Shown one piece after another: positions 8,488 to 18,074 of a stretch of DNA of 64,000 bases (its first letter is position 1; every line of letters starts with the position of its first letter). The notes beneath the pieces are model-generated. The model saw only the letters and a program-made list of their open reading frames with translations, ran no database searches and had not been told where the DNA came from. The translations under genes were made by a program, and so were the position numbers. The stretch spans positions 6,460,001 through 6,524,000 of the forward strand of contig NZ_JADPZX010000001.1 in the NCBI RefSeq assembly GCF_015712165.1. Reading direction: 5' to 3'. The DNA comes from Streptomyces spinoverrucosus. Its GTDB lineage: Bacteria > Actinomycetota > Actinomycetes > Streptomycetales > Streptomycetaceae.

Positions 8488-9561
8488 ATGTCCGCAGCCA
8501 CTGTCCCCTTCCGCGCCGGCCGTGAGGGATACGCCAGTTACCGGATCCCGGCCGTCGTGCGCACGCACGAAGGCACCCTCCTCGCCTTCTGCGAAGGCAG
8601 GGCGGACTCCGCGAAGGACTGGGGCCACATCGACATCGTGCTCAAGCGCTCCACGGACGGCGGCCGCACCTGGGGCCCGCTGCGGGTCGCCGCCGACAAC
8701 GGCACCGACCTCGCCGGCAACCCCGCCCCCGTCGTCCTCGACACCGGCCGCATCCTCCTCGTCCACGTCCGCTCCGCCGCGTCCGCCTCCGAACACCTCA
8801 TCCTGCGCGGCGAGGTGAGCGAGGCCGACGGCCGCAGGGTGTGGGTGCAGCACAGCGACGACGACGGTGAAACGTGGTCCGCGCCCCGGGACATCACCGA
8901 GCAGGTGAAGCAGCCGGGCTGGCGCTGGTACGCCACCACCCCCGGCCACGCCCTCCAGCTGAGCACCGGCCGGGTCGTCGTCCCCGGCAACCACACCCTC
9001 CCGCCCACCGGCACCGACCTCGGCGACGAGGCGAAGTACAACAGCGGCCACTGCCTGCTCAGCGACGACCACGGCGAGACCTGGTACCTCGGCTACCTGG
9101 ACCAGAACACCAACGGCTACGTCAACGCCAACGAGACCACCGCCGCCGAACTCCCCGACGGCCGCGTCTACTTCAACACCCGCAACGACTCCCCGTCCCC
9201 CGGCAACCGCGCCGACGCCCTCTCCAAGGACGGCGGCAGGACCCTCGTGAAGGCCTTCCGCCCACAGGCCGGTCTCGCCGGCCCCGTCTGCCAGGCCAGC
9301 GTCCTGCACCTCGGCGAGCCCGACGTGCTGCTCTTCTCCGGCCCCGCCTTCCCCGCAGGCCGCGGCCTGATGACCATCCGCGCCTCCACCGACCACGGCA
9401 CCACCTGGCGCGACACCCACACCGTCGACGGCCTGCCCGCCGCCTACTCCGACCTCGTCCGCGTCGACGACCGCACGGTCGGCCTCCTGTACGAGACCGG
9501 TGACTTCGGGGCGTACGAACGGATCGCCTTCCGGCGGCTGCCCGTGAAGCGGCTCACCTGA
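8488..9561 (+). CDS. Exo-alpha-sialidase (neuraminidase), no signal peptide
   Basis: 357 residues forming a six-bladed propeller. The YRIPA motif near residue 20 supplies an Arg of the catalytic triad. At least four Asp boxes are visible (STDGGRTW, HSDDDGETW, LSDDHGETW, STDHGTTW) and the C-terminal LLYETGDFG holds the usual Glu/Tyr region. It hydrolyses terminal sialic acids or related sugars. There is no leader peptide after ATG 8488 (GAGGAG upstream), so it should be cytoplasmic unless exported otherwise, which is unusual for bacterial sialidases. Confidence 0.87.
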   Translation: MSAATVPFRAGREGYASYRIPAVVRTHEGTLLAFCEGRADSAKDWGHIDIVLKRSTDGGRTWGPLRVAADNGTDLAGNPAPVVLDTGRILLVHVRSAASASEHLILRGEVSEADGRRVWVQHSDDDGETWSAPRDITEQVKQPGWRWYATTPGHALQLSTGRVVVPGNHTLPPTGTDLGDEAKYNSGHCLLSDDHGETWYLGYLDQNTNGYVNANETTAAELPDGRVYFNTRNDSPSPGNRADALSKDGGRTLVKAFRPQAGLAGPVCQASVLHLGEPDVLLFSGPAFPAGRGLMTIRASTDHGTTWRDTHTVDGLPAAYSDLVRVDDRTVGLLYETGDFGAYERIAFRRLPVKRLT

Positions 9562-9599
9562 CCCCGCGGGCCGGCGGGGGCGGACGTAGAGTCGGGCTC

Positions 9600-10319
9600 A
9601 TGACCTCTACCGACAGTGTTGCCGCCGACAAGCCCGCGAAGGCCCCCGCCAAGGACCCCTGGGACCTGCCCGACGTCTCCGGGCTGGTCGTCGGTGTGCT
9701 CGGCGGGACCGGGCCGCAGGGCAAGGGCCTCGCCTACCGGCTCGCCCGGGCCGGCCAGAAGGTGATCATCGGCTCGCGGGCCACCGAGCGGGCGCAGGCC
9801 GCCGCCGACGAGCTCGGGCACGGCATCGAGGGCGCCGAGAACGCCGAGTGCGCCCGGCGCAGCGACATCGTGATCGTCGCGGTGCCGTGGGAGGGGCACG
9901 GCAAGACGCTCGAGTCCCTGCGCACGGAGCTCGCGGGCAAGCTGGTCGTCGACTGTGTCAACCCGCTCGGCTTCGACAAGAAGGGCGCCTACGCGCTGAA
10001 GCCGGAGGAGGGCAGCGCCGCCGAGCAGGCCGCCGCCCTGCTGCCGGACTCCCGGGTGACCGCCGCCTTCCACCACCTGTCGGCCGTCCTCCTGGAGGAC
10101 CCCGAGATCGAGCAGATCGACACCGACGTCATGGTCCTCGGCGAGGAGCGGGCGGACGTGGAGATGGTGCAGGCGCTGGCCGGCCGCATCCCCGGCATGC
10201 GCGGCATCTTCGCCGGGCGGCTGCGCAACGCCCACCAGGTCGAGTCGCTGGTCGCCAACCTGATCTCCGTGAACCGCCGCTACAAGGCCCACGCGGGACT
10301 GCGCGTCACGGACGTCTGA
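9600..10319 (+). CDS. npdG: NADPH-dependent F420 reductase
   Basis: 239 residues. It transfers hydride between NADPH and coenzyme F420. The GVLGGTGPQGKGLAYRLARAG Rossmann motif lies at about 31-51, followed by IIGSRATERAQ, where Ser/Arg residues select NADPH. VIVAVPWEGH, VDCVNPLGFDKKG and a C-terminal NAHQVESLVANLISVN helix are typical of the family. A roughly 25-residue Lys/Ala/Pro N-terminal extension is usual in Streptomyces. It probably supplies F420H2 to enzymes such as the PPOX-fold protein at 28943. Confidence 0.9.
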   Translation: MTSTDSVAADKPAKAPAKDPWDLPDVSGLVVGVLGGTGPQGKGLAYRLARAGQKVIIGSRATERAQAAADELGHGIEGAENAECARRSDIVIVAVPWEGHGKTLESLRTELAGKLVVDCVNPLGFDKKGAYALKPEEGSAAEQAAALLPDSRVTAAFHHLSAVLLEDPEIEQIDTDVMVLGEERADVEMVQALAGRIPGMRGIFAGRLRNAHQVESLVANLISVNRRYKAHAGLRVTDV

Positions 10320-10325
10320 GCCCAT

Positions 10326-10377
10326 GGGGGACACTGGTGGTCAGCACAATCCCGGCACAACCCCAGCAGTGTCCCCC
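10326..10377. promoter_or_regulatory. Long-loop inverted repeat before small membrane gene
   Basis: GGGGGACACTG and CAGTGTCCCCC form a perfect 11-bp inverted repeat with a 30-base loop, between the F420 reductase stop and the start at 10394. It could be a terminator of the first gene or a leader structure for the second. Confidence 0.4.
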
Positions 10378-10393
10378 GACAGGAGCCGACCAC

Positions 10394-10606
10394 ATGCCCC
10401 CCTTGCCCCCACCCAGCCCGGCCCGGCGACTCGCCCTCTACGCGCTCGTCGTCTGCGTCCTCGCCGTCGCCGCGGCCGTCATGTCCTTCGTGCGGGGCAG
10501 CTGGCTGGGCATCGTGTGGGTGCTGCTGGCGGGCCTGTCGTCGAACATGGCCTGGTACTACCTCAAGCGCGGCAAGCTCGCCCGGCGGGACTCGGTCACG
10601 GGCTGA
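10394..10606 (+). CDS. Small two-helix membrane protein
   Basis: 70 residues: Pro-rich start, then two hydrophobic segments (LALYALVVCVLAVAAAVMS and WLGIVWVLLAGLSSNMAWYYL) and a basic tail. AGGAG precedes ATG 10394. No family recognised. It overlaps the convergent protease gene by 11 bases at its 3' end. Confidence 0.7.
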   Translation: MPPLPPPSPARRLALYALVVCVLAVAAAVMSFVRGSWLGIVWVLLAGLSSNMAWYYLKRGKLARRDSVTG

Positions 10607-11396
10607 CCGAGCAGTACTCGTTCGTGCCGAGCCAGAAGCGGTACAGCTCGTACCCGCAGTACGTGTCGAGGTCGCCGACGCCGAGGGCGCGCAGCACGGC
10701 GTCGACGACGTCGAAGAACGCGCCGTTCAGCGCCGGGATCCACAGCAGCGCGAACACGAGCAGCAGCCCGAAGGGCGCGATCGGCTCCACCTGCCTGCGG
10801 ATGTTGTACGACAGCCAGGGCTCGACCACGCCGTAGCCGTCCAGGCCCGGCACCGGCAGGAAGTTCAGGATCGCGGCCGTCACCTGCAGCAGCGCCAGGA
10901 ACGCCAGCGCGTACCGGAAGTCCCGCGGCACCCCGTCCAGCGCGTCCAGCCAGAACGGCGCCGTGCACACCGCCGCGAACAGCACGTTCGTCAGCGGCCC
11001 GGCCGCCGAGATCAGACTGTGCTTCCACCGTCCCCGGATCCGCCCCCGCTCGATGAACACCGCCCCGCCCGGCAGCCCGATCCCGCCCATGATCACGAAC
11101 AGCACGGGCAGCACGATGCTCAGCAGGGCGTGCGTGTACTTCAGCGGATTGAGCGTGAGATAGCCCTTCGCGCCGACCGTGATGTCCCCGCCGTGCAGGG
11201 CGGTGCGGGCGTGCGCGTACTCGTGCAGGCACAGCGACACGACCCACGCGCCGGTCACGAACAGGAAGACGGCCACCCCGGGCTGCTGGGCGAAGCCCGT
11301 CCAGGTGGCCCACCCGGTCACCGCCGTGACGGCCAGTATCCCGAGGAACACCGGACTGATCCGCCGCTCGGCGCGACGGGAGGCGGCGATGGTCAT
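10596..11396 (-). CDS. Site-2 protease family (M50) membrane protein
   Basis: 266 residues, polytopic. The zinc motif is visible as LHEYAHA (HExxH, about residue 60) and the second motif as NFLPVPGLDGYG (N-x-x-P-x-P-x-L-D-G), so the active site looks complete. This is the short, PDZ-less group of intramembrane metalloproteases. ATG 11396 is favoured because AGGAG lies 8 bases upstream; GTG 11405 would leave the ribosome site too close. No anti-sigma substrate is next to it. Confidence 0.85.
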   Translation of the reverse strand: MTIAASRRAERRISPVFLGILAVTAVTGWATWTGFAQQPGVAVFLFVTGAWVVSLCLHEYAHARTALHGGDITVGAKGYLTLNPLKYTHALLSIVLPVLFVIMGGIGLPGGAVFIERGRIRGRWKHSLISAAGPLTNVLFAAVCTAPFWLDALDGVPRDFRYALAFLALLQVTAAILNFLPVPGLDGYGVVEPWLSYNIRRQVEPIAPFGLLLVFALLWIPALNGAFFDVVDAVLRALGVGDLDTYCGYELYRFWLGTNEYCSVSP

Positions 11397-11560
11397 GGTG
11401 AGCACTCCTGACGTCTCGGGCGGCGTGGGGTCGACCGTACCGGTGGCGTGAGGTGAACGTCAGCGGGCGGGCCCGAGGTTCCTCCCCGCCCCCCGGCCCC
11501 TGCACGTGCGGTTCATGCGTGCGTAAACCCGGAGGCGGCGCACTGGCCGGGCCGGAGACA

Positions 11561-14500
11561 ATGGGTCCCGTGCGCTATCGCATCCTCGGCACCACACAGG
11601 CGGTTCGCCCCGACGGTTCGGTTGTCCCGATCGGCGGGGCGCGGTTGCGTGCGCTGCTCACCGTGCTGGCGCTCAGGGCCGGGCGGGTCGTACCCGTCGG
11701 GCTGCTGGTGGACGAGGTCTGGGAGGGGGAGCCGCCCGCCGACGCGGCCGGGGCCCTGCAGGCGCTCGTGGGACGGCTGCGGCGGGTTCTGGGACCGGAG
11801 GCGATCGCCTCGGCCGAGGGCGGGTACCGGCTGGCCGCCGCGCCCGACGACATCGACCTGCACCGGTTCGAGCGGCTCGCCGACGAGGGCGCGCGGGCGC
11901 TGGCCGACGGCGACCCCGCCAAGGCCGCCGTCCTCCTCGACGACGCCCTCGCCCTGTGGCGGGACCCCGCCCTCGCCGACCTCCCCGACCGCACCGTGGA
12001 GGCGGCCCGCTGCACCGCCCGCCGACTGGACGCCCGCCGCGCCCGGCTCGCCGCCGCCCTCGCCCTCGGCCAGGCCGAGCAGGCGCTGCCCGAACTGACC
12101 GCGCTGTGCGAGAGCCACCCCCTCGACGAACCCCTCCAGGCCCTGCGCCTGCGCGCCCTGCGCGACGCGGGCCGCACCGCCGAGGCGCTGGCCGCCTACG
12201 AGGACGTACGACGGCTGCTCGCCGAGCAGCTGGGGTCCGACCCGGGGCCCGAGCTGCGTGCCCTGCACACCGAGCTGCTCCGGCAGCAGGACGCCCGCCC
12301 CGCCGAGTCCCGCCCCCTGGGCAACCTGCGCGCCCGCCTCACCTCCTTCGTCGGCCGGGCCGACGACATCGACGCCATCCGCGCCGACCTCGCCACCGCC
12401 CGGCTCGTCACGCTGCTCGGGCCCGGCGGGGCGGGCAAGACCCGGTTGTCGCAGGAGGCCGCCGAGACCGTACGGGACGCGGCCCCCGACGGCGTCTGGC
12501 TGGCCGAGCTGGCGCCGGTCGACGACCCCGCCGCCGTCCCCGAGGCCGTGCTCACCGCGATCGGCGCCCGCGAGACCGTGCTGCACGGCGCCGGCGCCGA
12601 GGAGTTCCGGGCCGCCACCGGTGAACGCCACGACGACCCCGTCGCCCGGCTCGTCGAGCACTGCGCCCGGCGCCGCATGCTGATCGTCCTCGACAACTGC
12701 GAGCACGTCGTCGACGCCGCCGCCCGCCTGACCGAGGAGCTGCTGGCGCGGTGCCCGCACCTCACCGTCCTCGCCACCAGCCGGGAACCCCTCGGCGTGC
12801 CGGGGGAGGTGCTGCGCCCCGTGGAGCCGCTGCCGGAGCCGTACGCCCTGCGGCTGCTCGCCGACCGCGGGGCCGCCGCCCGGCCCGGGTTCCGTGTCGA
12901 CGACGACCCGGAGGCCTGCGCCGAGATCTGCCGCCGTCTTGACGGCCTGCCCCTCGGCATCGAGCTCGCCGCCGCCCGGCTGCGCATGCTCACCCCCCGC
13001 CAGATCGCCGACCGGCTCGACGACCGCTTCCGGCTCCTCACCTCCGGCAGCCGTACCGTGCTGCCCCGCCAGCAGACGCTCCGTGCCGTCGTCGACTGGT
13101 CCTGGGACCTGCTCGACGCGGACGAGCGGGACGTACTGAGCCGCCTGTCGGCGTTCGCCGGCGGCTGTGACCTCGCCGCCGCCGAGGCCGTGTGCGGGCC
13201 CGCCGCCCTGGACGCGCTCGCCTCCCTCGTCGACAAGTCGCTCGTCGTGGCCGCCCCCTCCGGCGACGGCGAGATGCGCTACCGGCTCCTGGAGACCGTC
13301 GCCGAGTACGCCGGCGAACGGCTCGACGAGGCCGGGCAGCGCCGCGACACCGAGCACGCGCACCTGACGTACTACCGCGAACTCGCCCGCACCACCGACC
13401 CGTTGCTGCGCGGCCCCGGTCAACTCACCGCCATCGAGCGGCTGGAACGCGAGTACGAGAACCTGCGGACAGCGCTGCGGCACGCCGTCGCCGAACGCGA
13501 CGAGCAGGAGGCGATGTGCCTGGTGCTGTCGCTGACCTGGTACTGGCAGATGCGCGACCTGCGCATCGAGGCCCGCCACTGGTGCCGCGCGGTCATGGAC
13601 CTCGGCCCCGACCCCTTCGCCGAGCCGGTGCGCAAGGCCGCCCCGGTGTGGCAGCGCTGCACCGCCGAGCCGCCGCCCTGGACGGGGGAGCTCCTTGAGG
13701 AGGCCCGGCGCGGGGTCCACCTGGGGCATCTCGCGTGCATGGACACCGAGCTGGACGCCTGGCAGACCCCCGAGGCGCAGCGCAAGCTGCGGGCGATCTC
13801 CGAGGCCTACGAGCCGGGACTCCCGCAGACCTGCCGCAGCCCCGGCATGCTGTCGTTCTACGCCGTGATGCTCACCGGCGGCATGGACCGGCTGACCGAG
13901 CTCCTCGACGCCGCCGTCGACACCTGCCGCGCGACGCCCGGCTACGACTGGGAACTGGCCGCCAGCCTCCAGCTCCGCGCCAACATCCTCGCCAACCGGC
14001 CCGACCGGGCGGGCGCCGCGCAGCAGGACGCCGACGAGTCGCTGGAGATCTACCAGCGGCTGGGCGACGCCTGGGGCAGCGCCGAAGCGCTCTCCGCGCG
14101 CGCCGAAGCGCATGAGCGCACCGGGCGCTACCTCGTGGCCGCCGCCGACTACGAGGCCGCCATGGAACAGGCCCGGCGACTCGGAGCCCACGCCCAGCAC
14201 ACGGTCCTCACCGCCCGGCTGGCCGGCGCGCTGCTGGAGGCGGGCCACGCCGAGCGGGGCGAGCGCCTGCTGCGGGAGGTGCTGGACGACGTGGACGGCG
14301 CGCACAACGAGGCGATGCCGTTCGCCCGGGTCATGCTCGCCGGATGGCTCAGCTGCACCGGCCGGACCGCCGAGGCGCGCGAGCATCTGCGGGCGCTGCG
14401 CGAGGAGTTCACCATCGCCAACTTCGTGGTCTTCGACGCGTTCATCCTCGGCCAGGAGGCGTGGGTGGAGGCCCTCGACGGCCGCTACGAGCAGGCCAGG

Positions 14501-14812
14501 GAGAAGATCCGGCGCGGCCTCGCGCAGGCCGAGGACCCGCTGTCGAAGGCGATGGCCCCGCACCTGTTCTCCTCGTACCTCGTCATCGCCGCCCTGGCCA
14601 TGGCCGGCTGCGACGGCGGACGCGACGCCGCGCGCTGCCTGGGCGCGGCCGACGCGCTGCTGCCGCCCGGCCATCTGCGCGGGTCCATGGAGCGCATGGC
14701 CCACGACCGCGCCACCGCCGCCGTACGGGCCGCGCTGCCCGCCGAGGAGTTCACGGCGGCGTACGCCGAAGGCGGCGGCATCTCCCCGCAGGAGGCCGCC
14801 GCCCTGGTGTGA
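11561..14812 (+). CDS. AfsR/SARP-type transcriptional regulator with NB-ARC and TPR
   Basis: About 1083 residues in the order winged helix (1-90), bacterial transcriptional activator domain (95-245, ending in LGSDPGPELRALH), NTPase (about 255-560) and a long TPR/helical C-terminus. The P-loop is LLGPGGAGKT (residue ~284), Walker B LIVLDNCEH (~373), sensor TSREPLG and GLPLGIELAAARL. This architecture is that of AfsR-like pathway activators, where ATP binding and the TPRs control DNA binding. ATG 11561 follows GGAG; GTG 11570, directly before RYRIL, is an alternative. No antibiotic cluster adjoins it, so its targets are unknown. Confidence 0.88.
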   Translation: MGPVRYRILGTTQAVRPDGSVVPIGGARLRALLTVLALRAGRVVPVGLLVDEVWEGEPPADAAGALQALVGRLRRVLGPEAIASAEGGYRLAAAPDDIDLHRFERLADEGARALADGDPAKAAVLLDDALALWRDPALADLPDRTVEAARCTARRLDARRARLAAALALGQAEQALPELTALCESHPLDEPLQALRLRALRDAGRTAEALAAYEDVRRLLAEQLGSDPGPELRALHTELLRQQDARPAESRPLGNLRARLTSFVGRADDIDAIRADLATARLVTLLGPGGAGKTRLSQEAAETVRDAAPDGVWLAELAPVDDPAAVPEAVLTAIGARETVLHGAGAEEFRAATGERHDDPVARLVEHCARRRMLIVLDNCEHVVDAAARLTEELLARCPHLTVLATSREPLGVPGEVLRPVEPLPEPYALRLLADRGAAARPGFRVDDDPEACAEICRRLDGLPLGIELAAARLRMLTPRQIADRLDDRFRLLTSGSRTVLPRQQTLRAVVDWSWDLLDADERDVLSRLSAFAGGCDLAAAEAVCGPAALDALASLVDKSLVVAAPSGDGEMRYRLLETVAEYAGERLDEAGQRRDTEHAHLTYYRELARTTDPLLRGPGQLTAIERLEREYENLRTALRHAVAERDEQEAMCLVLSLTWYWQMRDLRIEARHWCRAVMDLGPDPFAEPVRKAAPVWQRCTAEPPPWTGELLEEARRGVHLGHLACMDTELDAWQTPEAQRKLRAISEAYEPGLPQTCRSPGMLSFYAVMLTGGMDRLTELLDAAVDTCRATPGYDWELAASLQLRANILANRPDRAGAAQQDADESLEIYQRLGDAWGSAEALSARAEAHERTGRYLVAAADYEAAMEQARRLGAHAQHTVLTARLAGALLEAGHAERGERLLREVLDDVDGAHNEAMPFARVMLAGWLSCTGRTAEAREHLRALREEFTIANFVVFDAFILGQEAWVEALDGRYEQAREKIRRGLAQAEDPLSKAMAPHLFSSYLVIAALAMAGCDGGRDAARCLGAADALLPPGHLRGSMERMAHDRATAAVRAALPAEEFTAAYAEGGGISPQEAAALV

Positions 14813-14817
14813 CCGGC

Positions 14818-15630
14818 TCAGTTCTTCGTCTTGAACTTGTGGATCGCGACCGGCGCCATCACCAGCGTGATCGCCGCCGACCAGCCCAGCGTCACCCACA
14901 GGTCGTGCGCGACCGGGCCGCCCACCATCAGGCCGCGGGCCGCGTCCGCGAGCGTGGACAGCGGGTTGTAGTCGGTGAACGCCTGCAGCCAGCCCGGCAT
15001 CGACGCCGTCGGCGCGAAGATCGACGAACCGAACTGCAGCGGGAACAGCACCAGGAAGCCCATCGCCTGCACGGACTGCGCGTTCTTCAGGACCACGCCC
15101 AGGGTGAGGAACACCCACATGATCGACGAGGCGAACGCCGTGGACAGACCCACGGCCGCGAGGACACCGAGCCAGTTGGTGATGTCGAAGCCGACCAGGA
15201 CGGCGACGATCATCAGCACGGTCGTCGCGAACAGCATCCGGACCAGTTCGACCGAGATCTTCGCGAACAGCACCGAGCCGCGCCCGATCGGCAGGGACCG
15301 GAAACGGTCCATGACACCGGAGTTGAAGTCCTGGCTGAAGCCGGTGCCGACGCCCTGGGACAGCGTCATGCTCATCATCGCGATCATGCCGGGGATCACG
15401 TACTGCACGTACCCGTCCTGACCGCCGCCCAGGGCCTGCCCGATCGAGCCGCCGAAGACGTACACGAACAGCAGGGTGAAGACGACCGGCATCAGCAGCG
15501 CGTCGAACATCGACTCGGGGTCCTGCCGGATCCACAGCAGGTTGCGGCGGATCAGGGCGCCGGTGTGGCGCAGGTGGCCGCGCAGCGTAATGCGGGCGTC
15601 GGCGGTCGGGGTGGCGACGGCGGCGCTCAT
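14818..15630 (-). CDS. ABC-2 type export permease (DrrB-like)
   Basis: 270 residues with about six membrane helices and a cytoplasmic N-terminus. The ABC-2 family stretch PLQFGSSIFAPTASMPGWLQAFTDYNPLS near residue 200 is characteristic of DrrB-type drug exporters. The start ATG 15630 overlaps the stop of the ATPase gene (ATGA), so the two are translationally coupled. Its 3' end lies 5 bases from the convergent regulator gene. Confidence 0.87.
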   Translation of the reverse strand: MSAAVATPTADARITLRGHLRHTGALIRRNLLWIRQDPESMFDALLMPVVFTLLFVYVFGGSIGQALGGGQDGYVQYVIPGMIAMMSMTLSQGVGTGFSQDFNSGVMDRFRSLPIGRGSVLFAKISVELVRMLFATTVLMIVAVLVGFDITNWLGVLAAVGLSTAFASSIMWVFLTLGVVLKNAQSVQAMGFLVLFPLQFGSSIFAPTASMPGWLQAFTDYNPLSTLADAARGLMVGGPVAHDLWVTLGWSAAITLVMAPVAIHKFKTKN

Positions 15631-16646
15631 ACGGCGACCTCCTCGCGGTCGTCGGCGGGCACGGCGTCCTGCGGGGCACTGGCACGGTGGCCGGTGAGGG
15701 ACAGGAACACCTCGTCCAGGCTGGGCAGTTCGGTACTGATCGACGCGAGCGTGATGCCGTGCGCGGTGACGGCGCCGACCACGGCGGTCAGCTGCTCGTC
15801 GCTCAGGATCGGCACCAGCACGGTGCCGCCCTCGGTGTCCACGGTGGTCGTGGCCAGCCCGGTGATGCCCAGTTCGTCGAGCGCGCGGGCCAGCGGCCGC
15901 AGCTGCATCGGATCGGCCGGCCGCACGCGCAGCGTCCGCCCGCCGACCTTGGCCTTCAGCTCCTCGATCCCGCCGTTCGCGATGACCTTGCCCCGGTCGA
16001 CGACGGTCAGCTCGGAGGCCAGCTGCTCGGCCTCCTCCATGTACTGCGTGGTCAGCAGGACGGTGACGCCGTCCCCGACCATGGCCTTCACCTCGTCCCA
16101 CACCTCGTTGCGGGTGCGCGGGTCGAGGCCGGTGGTGGGCTCGTCGAGGAAGAGCACGGCCGGCCGCCCGATCATCGAGGCGGCCAGGTCCAGGCGCCGC
16201 CGCATACCACCGGAGTACGTCGCCGCCGGCCGCTTGGCCGCGTCGGTGAGCGAGAACCGCTCCAGCAACTCGTCGGCCCGGGAGCGGGCCTCCTTGCGGG
16301 GCAGATCGAGCAGCCGCCCGATCATGTACAGGTTCTCCCAGCCCGGGAGCTTCTCGTCGACGGAGGCGTACTGCCCGGTGAGCCCGATCACCCGGCGCAA
16401 CTGCCGCGGCTGCCGTACGACGTCGTAGCCGGCGACGGTCGCCTGGCCGGCGTCCGGGGCCAGCAGGGTGGACAGGATCCGCACGAGGGTCGTCTTTCCG
16501 GCCCCGTTCGGCCCCAGCACTCCCATCACGGTGCCCTCACGCACCTGGAGGTCGACTCCGTCCAGCGCCCTGGTCTCGCCGTAGTGCTTGACCAGCCCCC
16601 GCACGGTGACGGCCGCGCTGCTGGGTTTCTTGTCGATGTGTGTCAT
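15627..16646 (-). CDS. ABC exporter ATPase (DrrA-like)
   Basis: 339 residues. Walker A GPNGAGKT, Q-loop LTGQYASVDEKLPGWEN (the DrrA-type GxTGQxxxxD), signature YSGGMRRRLDLA, Walker B VLFLDEPTTGLD and a C-terminal DrrA extension with LPSLDEVFLSLTGH are all intact. Together with the permease it forms a dimeric exporter for hydrophobic compounds such as anthracycline-like drugs or lipids. ATG 16646 (MTHIDKK) is preferred over an upstream in-frame start at 16676. No TetR neighbour; control is not visible. Confidence 0.9.
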   Translation of the reverse strand: MTHIDKKPSSAAVTVRGLVKHYGETRALDGVDLQVREGTVMGVLGPNGAGKTTLVRILSTLLAPDAGQATVAGYDVVRQPRQLRRVIGLTGQYASVDEKLPGWENLYMIGRLLDLPRKEARSRADELLERFSLTDAAKRPAATYSGGMRRRLDLAASMIGRPAVLFLDEPTTGLDPRTRNEVWDEVKAMVGDGVTVLLTTQYMEEAEQLASELTVVDRGKVIANGGIEELKAKVGGRTLRVRPADPMQLRPLARALDELGITGLATTTVDTEGGTVLVPILSDEQLTAVVGAVTAHGITLASISTELPSLDEVFLSLTGHRASAPQDAVPADDREEVAV

Positions 16647-16740
16647 GCCGAGGACTGTGCCAGGCCCCACCGACAAACGGCCTACAGCTCACCGACAGCC
16701 GCCGACACCGGGCCGACGGCGCCCTCGGACGCGGCCCTCG

Positions 16741-17301
16741 TCACTGGCCCACCCTGCCGTCGACGCACTCGCGCAGCAGGTCGGCGTGCCCGCAGTGCCG
16801 GGCGTACTCCTCGATCCTGTGCACCATCAGCTCCCGAACCGCGATCCCGTCCTTCGCCAGGCGCTCGCCCAGATCCGGGTGCTCGGCCAGCGCGGCGTCG
16901 GTCGCGGCCTGCTCGCGCTCCAGAGTCGCGTACGCGGCGTCGACGACGGCCTGCTCGGCGACGGCCCCGTCGAAGTCCCCGTCGCCCTCGCCGTACAGCT
17001 TCGGCAGCGGATCGCCGTCGACGATCCAGTTGCGCCAGTCCCGTTCGACCTCGGCGAGGTGCCGCAGCAGGCCGAGCAGCGACATCGTCGACGGCGGAAC
17101 CGACCGCCGCGCCAGTTGCTCCGCGTCCAGCCCCTCGCACTTCATCCGCAGGGTCAGGCGGTAACCCGCCAGAAAGTCCAGCAACGTCGCAAGCTCCCCG
17201 TCCGGACTGGCTCCGCCGTTGTCACGGGGGTCGTCGTCCGGGTCGACCCACATGTCGGGGTGGACGGTTGCCTGGGTCCATCGTGCGGGGTGGTCAGTCA
17301 T
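16741..17301 (-). CDS. DinB/DUF664 family protein
   Basis: 186 residues, a four-helix-bundle metal-binding family. The candidate metal ligands are His in LLGLLRHLAEVERDW and two histidines in VHRIEEYARHCGHADLL near the C-terminus, the usual DinB spacing. Members are thiol-dependent enzymes or stress proteins; the reaction here is unknown. ATG 17301 (MTDHPARW) was chosen; three residues longer from 17310 is possible. Confidence 0.78.
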   Translation of the reverse strand: MTDHPARWTQATVHPDMWVDPDDDPRDNGGASPDGELATLLDFLAGYRLTLRMKCEGLDAEQLARRSVPPSTMSLLGLLRHLAEVERDWRNWIVDGDPLPKLYGEGDGDFDGAVAEQAVVDAAYATLEREQAATDAALAEHPDLGERLAKDGIAVRELMVHRIEEYARHCGHADLLRECVDGRVGQ

Positions 17302-17372
17302 GGCGGCCATGATCGTTGATGGGCCATGTAGTCGCCAGTGCCTGTTGGCCTTGAAGGGGTTGGCGAGTGCCG

Positions 17373-17996
17373 TCAGACGTGCGACTCGGGGGGAAAGCCG
17401 GTCCAGCGCAGCTCGGTGGGCAGATGCCGCATGTCGTTGGAGACGAGGATCGTGGCCGGCCGGTCGGGCGCGTACCGGATGACCGTGAGGGCGGCGTTGC
17501 AGTGGTTGACGCCGAGCCAGCGCCACTTCGGCGCATGCATGGCGTCCCGGACGAGCCAGGCGACCAAGAAGTTGTGGGTGACGACCAGTTCGTGCCGGTC
17601 CTCTCCGTCGTCCACCGGCCCGGTGAACAGGTCCAGCGCCCGGCGGGCCAGCACAGCTCCATGCTCCCGTTCCTCGTCACTGGCACCGGCGACGAAGTCG
17701 AGGAAGAAGTCCGCCGACTCTGCCGGCAGCTCGTCCCTCACCGGCGTGTAGGGGACGTAGTCACCGGCAGCGTCCGAGACGTGCACGGGGACGTTCGGCA
17801 GCTGATCGCCGATCAGACGTGCGGTCTGCTCCGCCCGGGGCAGCGGGCCGTGGTGAACGGCGGCGAAAGGGACGTCCCGGAGGCGTTGGCCGAGCAGCGT
17901 GGCCTGACGGCGGCCGCCCTCTGTCAGCCCGCTCTCGTCCGGCGATGCCTCGCCGTGCCGAACGAGATACAGATAGCGGGTGGCTGAGCCGGTCAT
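17373..17996 (-). CDS. Histidine phosphatase family protein
   Basis: 207 residues, phosphoglycerate-mutase fold. The phospho-acceptor motif LVRHGEAS lies at residues 10-17, and the second catalytic His is in ELVVTHNFLVAW. A strong AGAGGAGA ribosome site precedes ATG 17996. The substrate is unknown. The gene lies between panB (with terminator) and the DinB gene in the same direction. Confidence 0.83.
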   Translation of the reverse strand: MTGSATRYLYLVRHGEASPDESGLTEGGRRQATLLGQRLRDVPFAAVHHGPLPRAEQTARLIGDQLPNVPVHVSDAAGDYVPYTPVRDELPAESADFFLDFVAGASDEEREHGAVLARRALDLFTGPVDDGEDRHELVVTHNFLVAWLVRDAMHAPKWRWLGVNHCNAALTVIRYAPDRPATILVSNDMRHLPTELRWTGFPPESHV

Positions 17997-18021
17997 TTCT
18001 CTCCTCTGTGTCCCAAAAGAC

Positions 18022-18057
18022 GGCAGCCCGCCGACGGGGGATGATCGGCGGGCTGCC
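18022..18057 (-). terminator. Terminator after panB
   Basis: GGCAGCCCGCCGA and TCGGCGGGCTGCC pair perfectly over 13 bp around a 10-base loop, 18 bases past the panB stop. Confidence 0.8.
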
Positions 18058-18074
18058 CGTGGTGCGGCCATGGC

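Noticed and set aside
5905..9561. Very long plus-strand open frame (1218 codons) over the repeats and the MFS and SIS genes
   Set aside because: High GC removes stops in shadow frames. The real genes on the minus strand and the sialidase explain it; only its last 357 codons (from 8488) are a gene.
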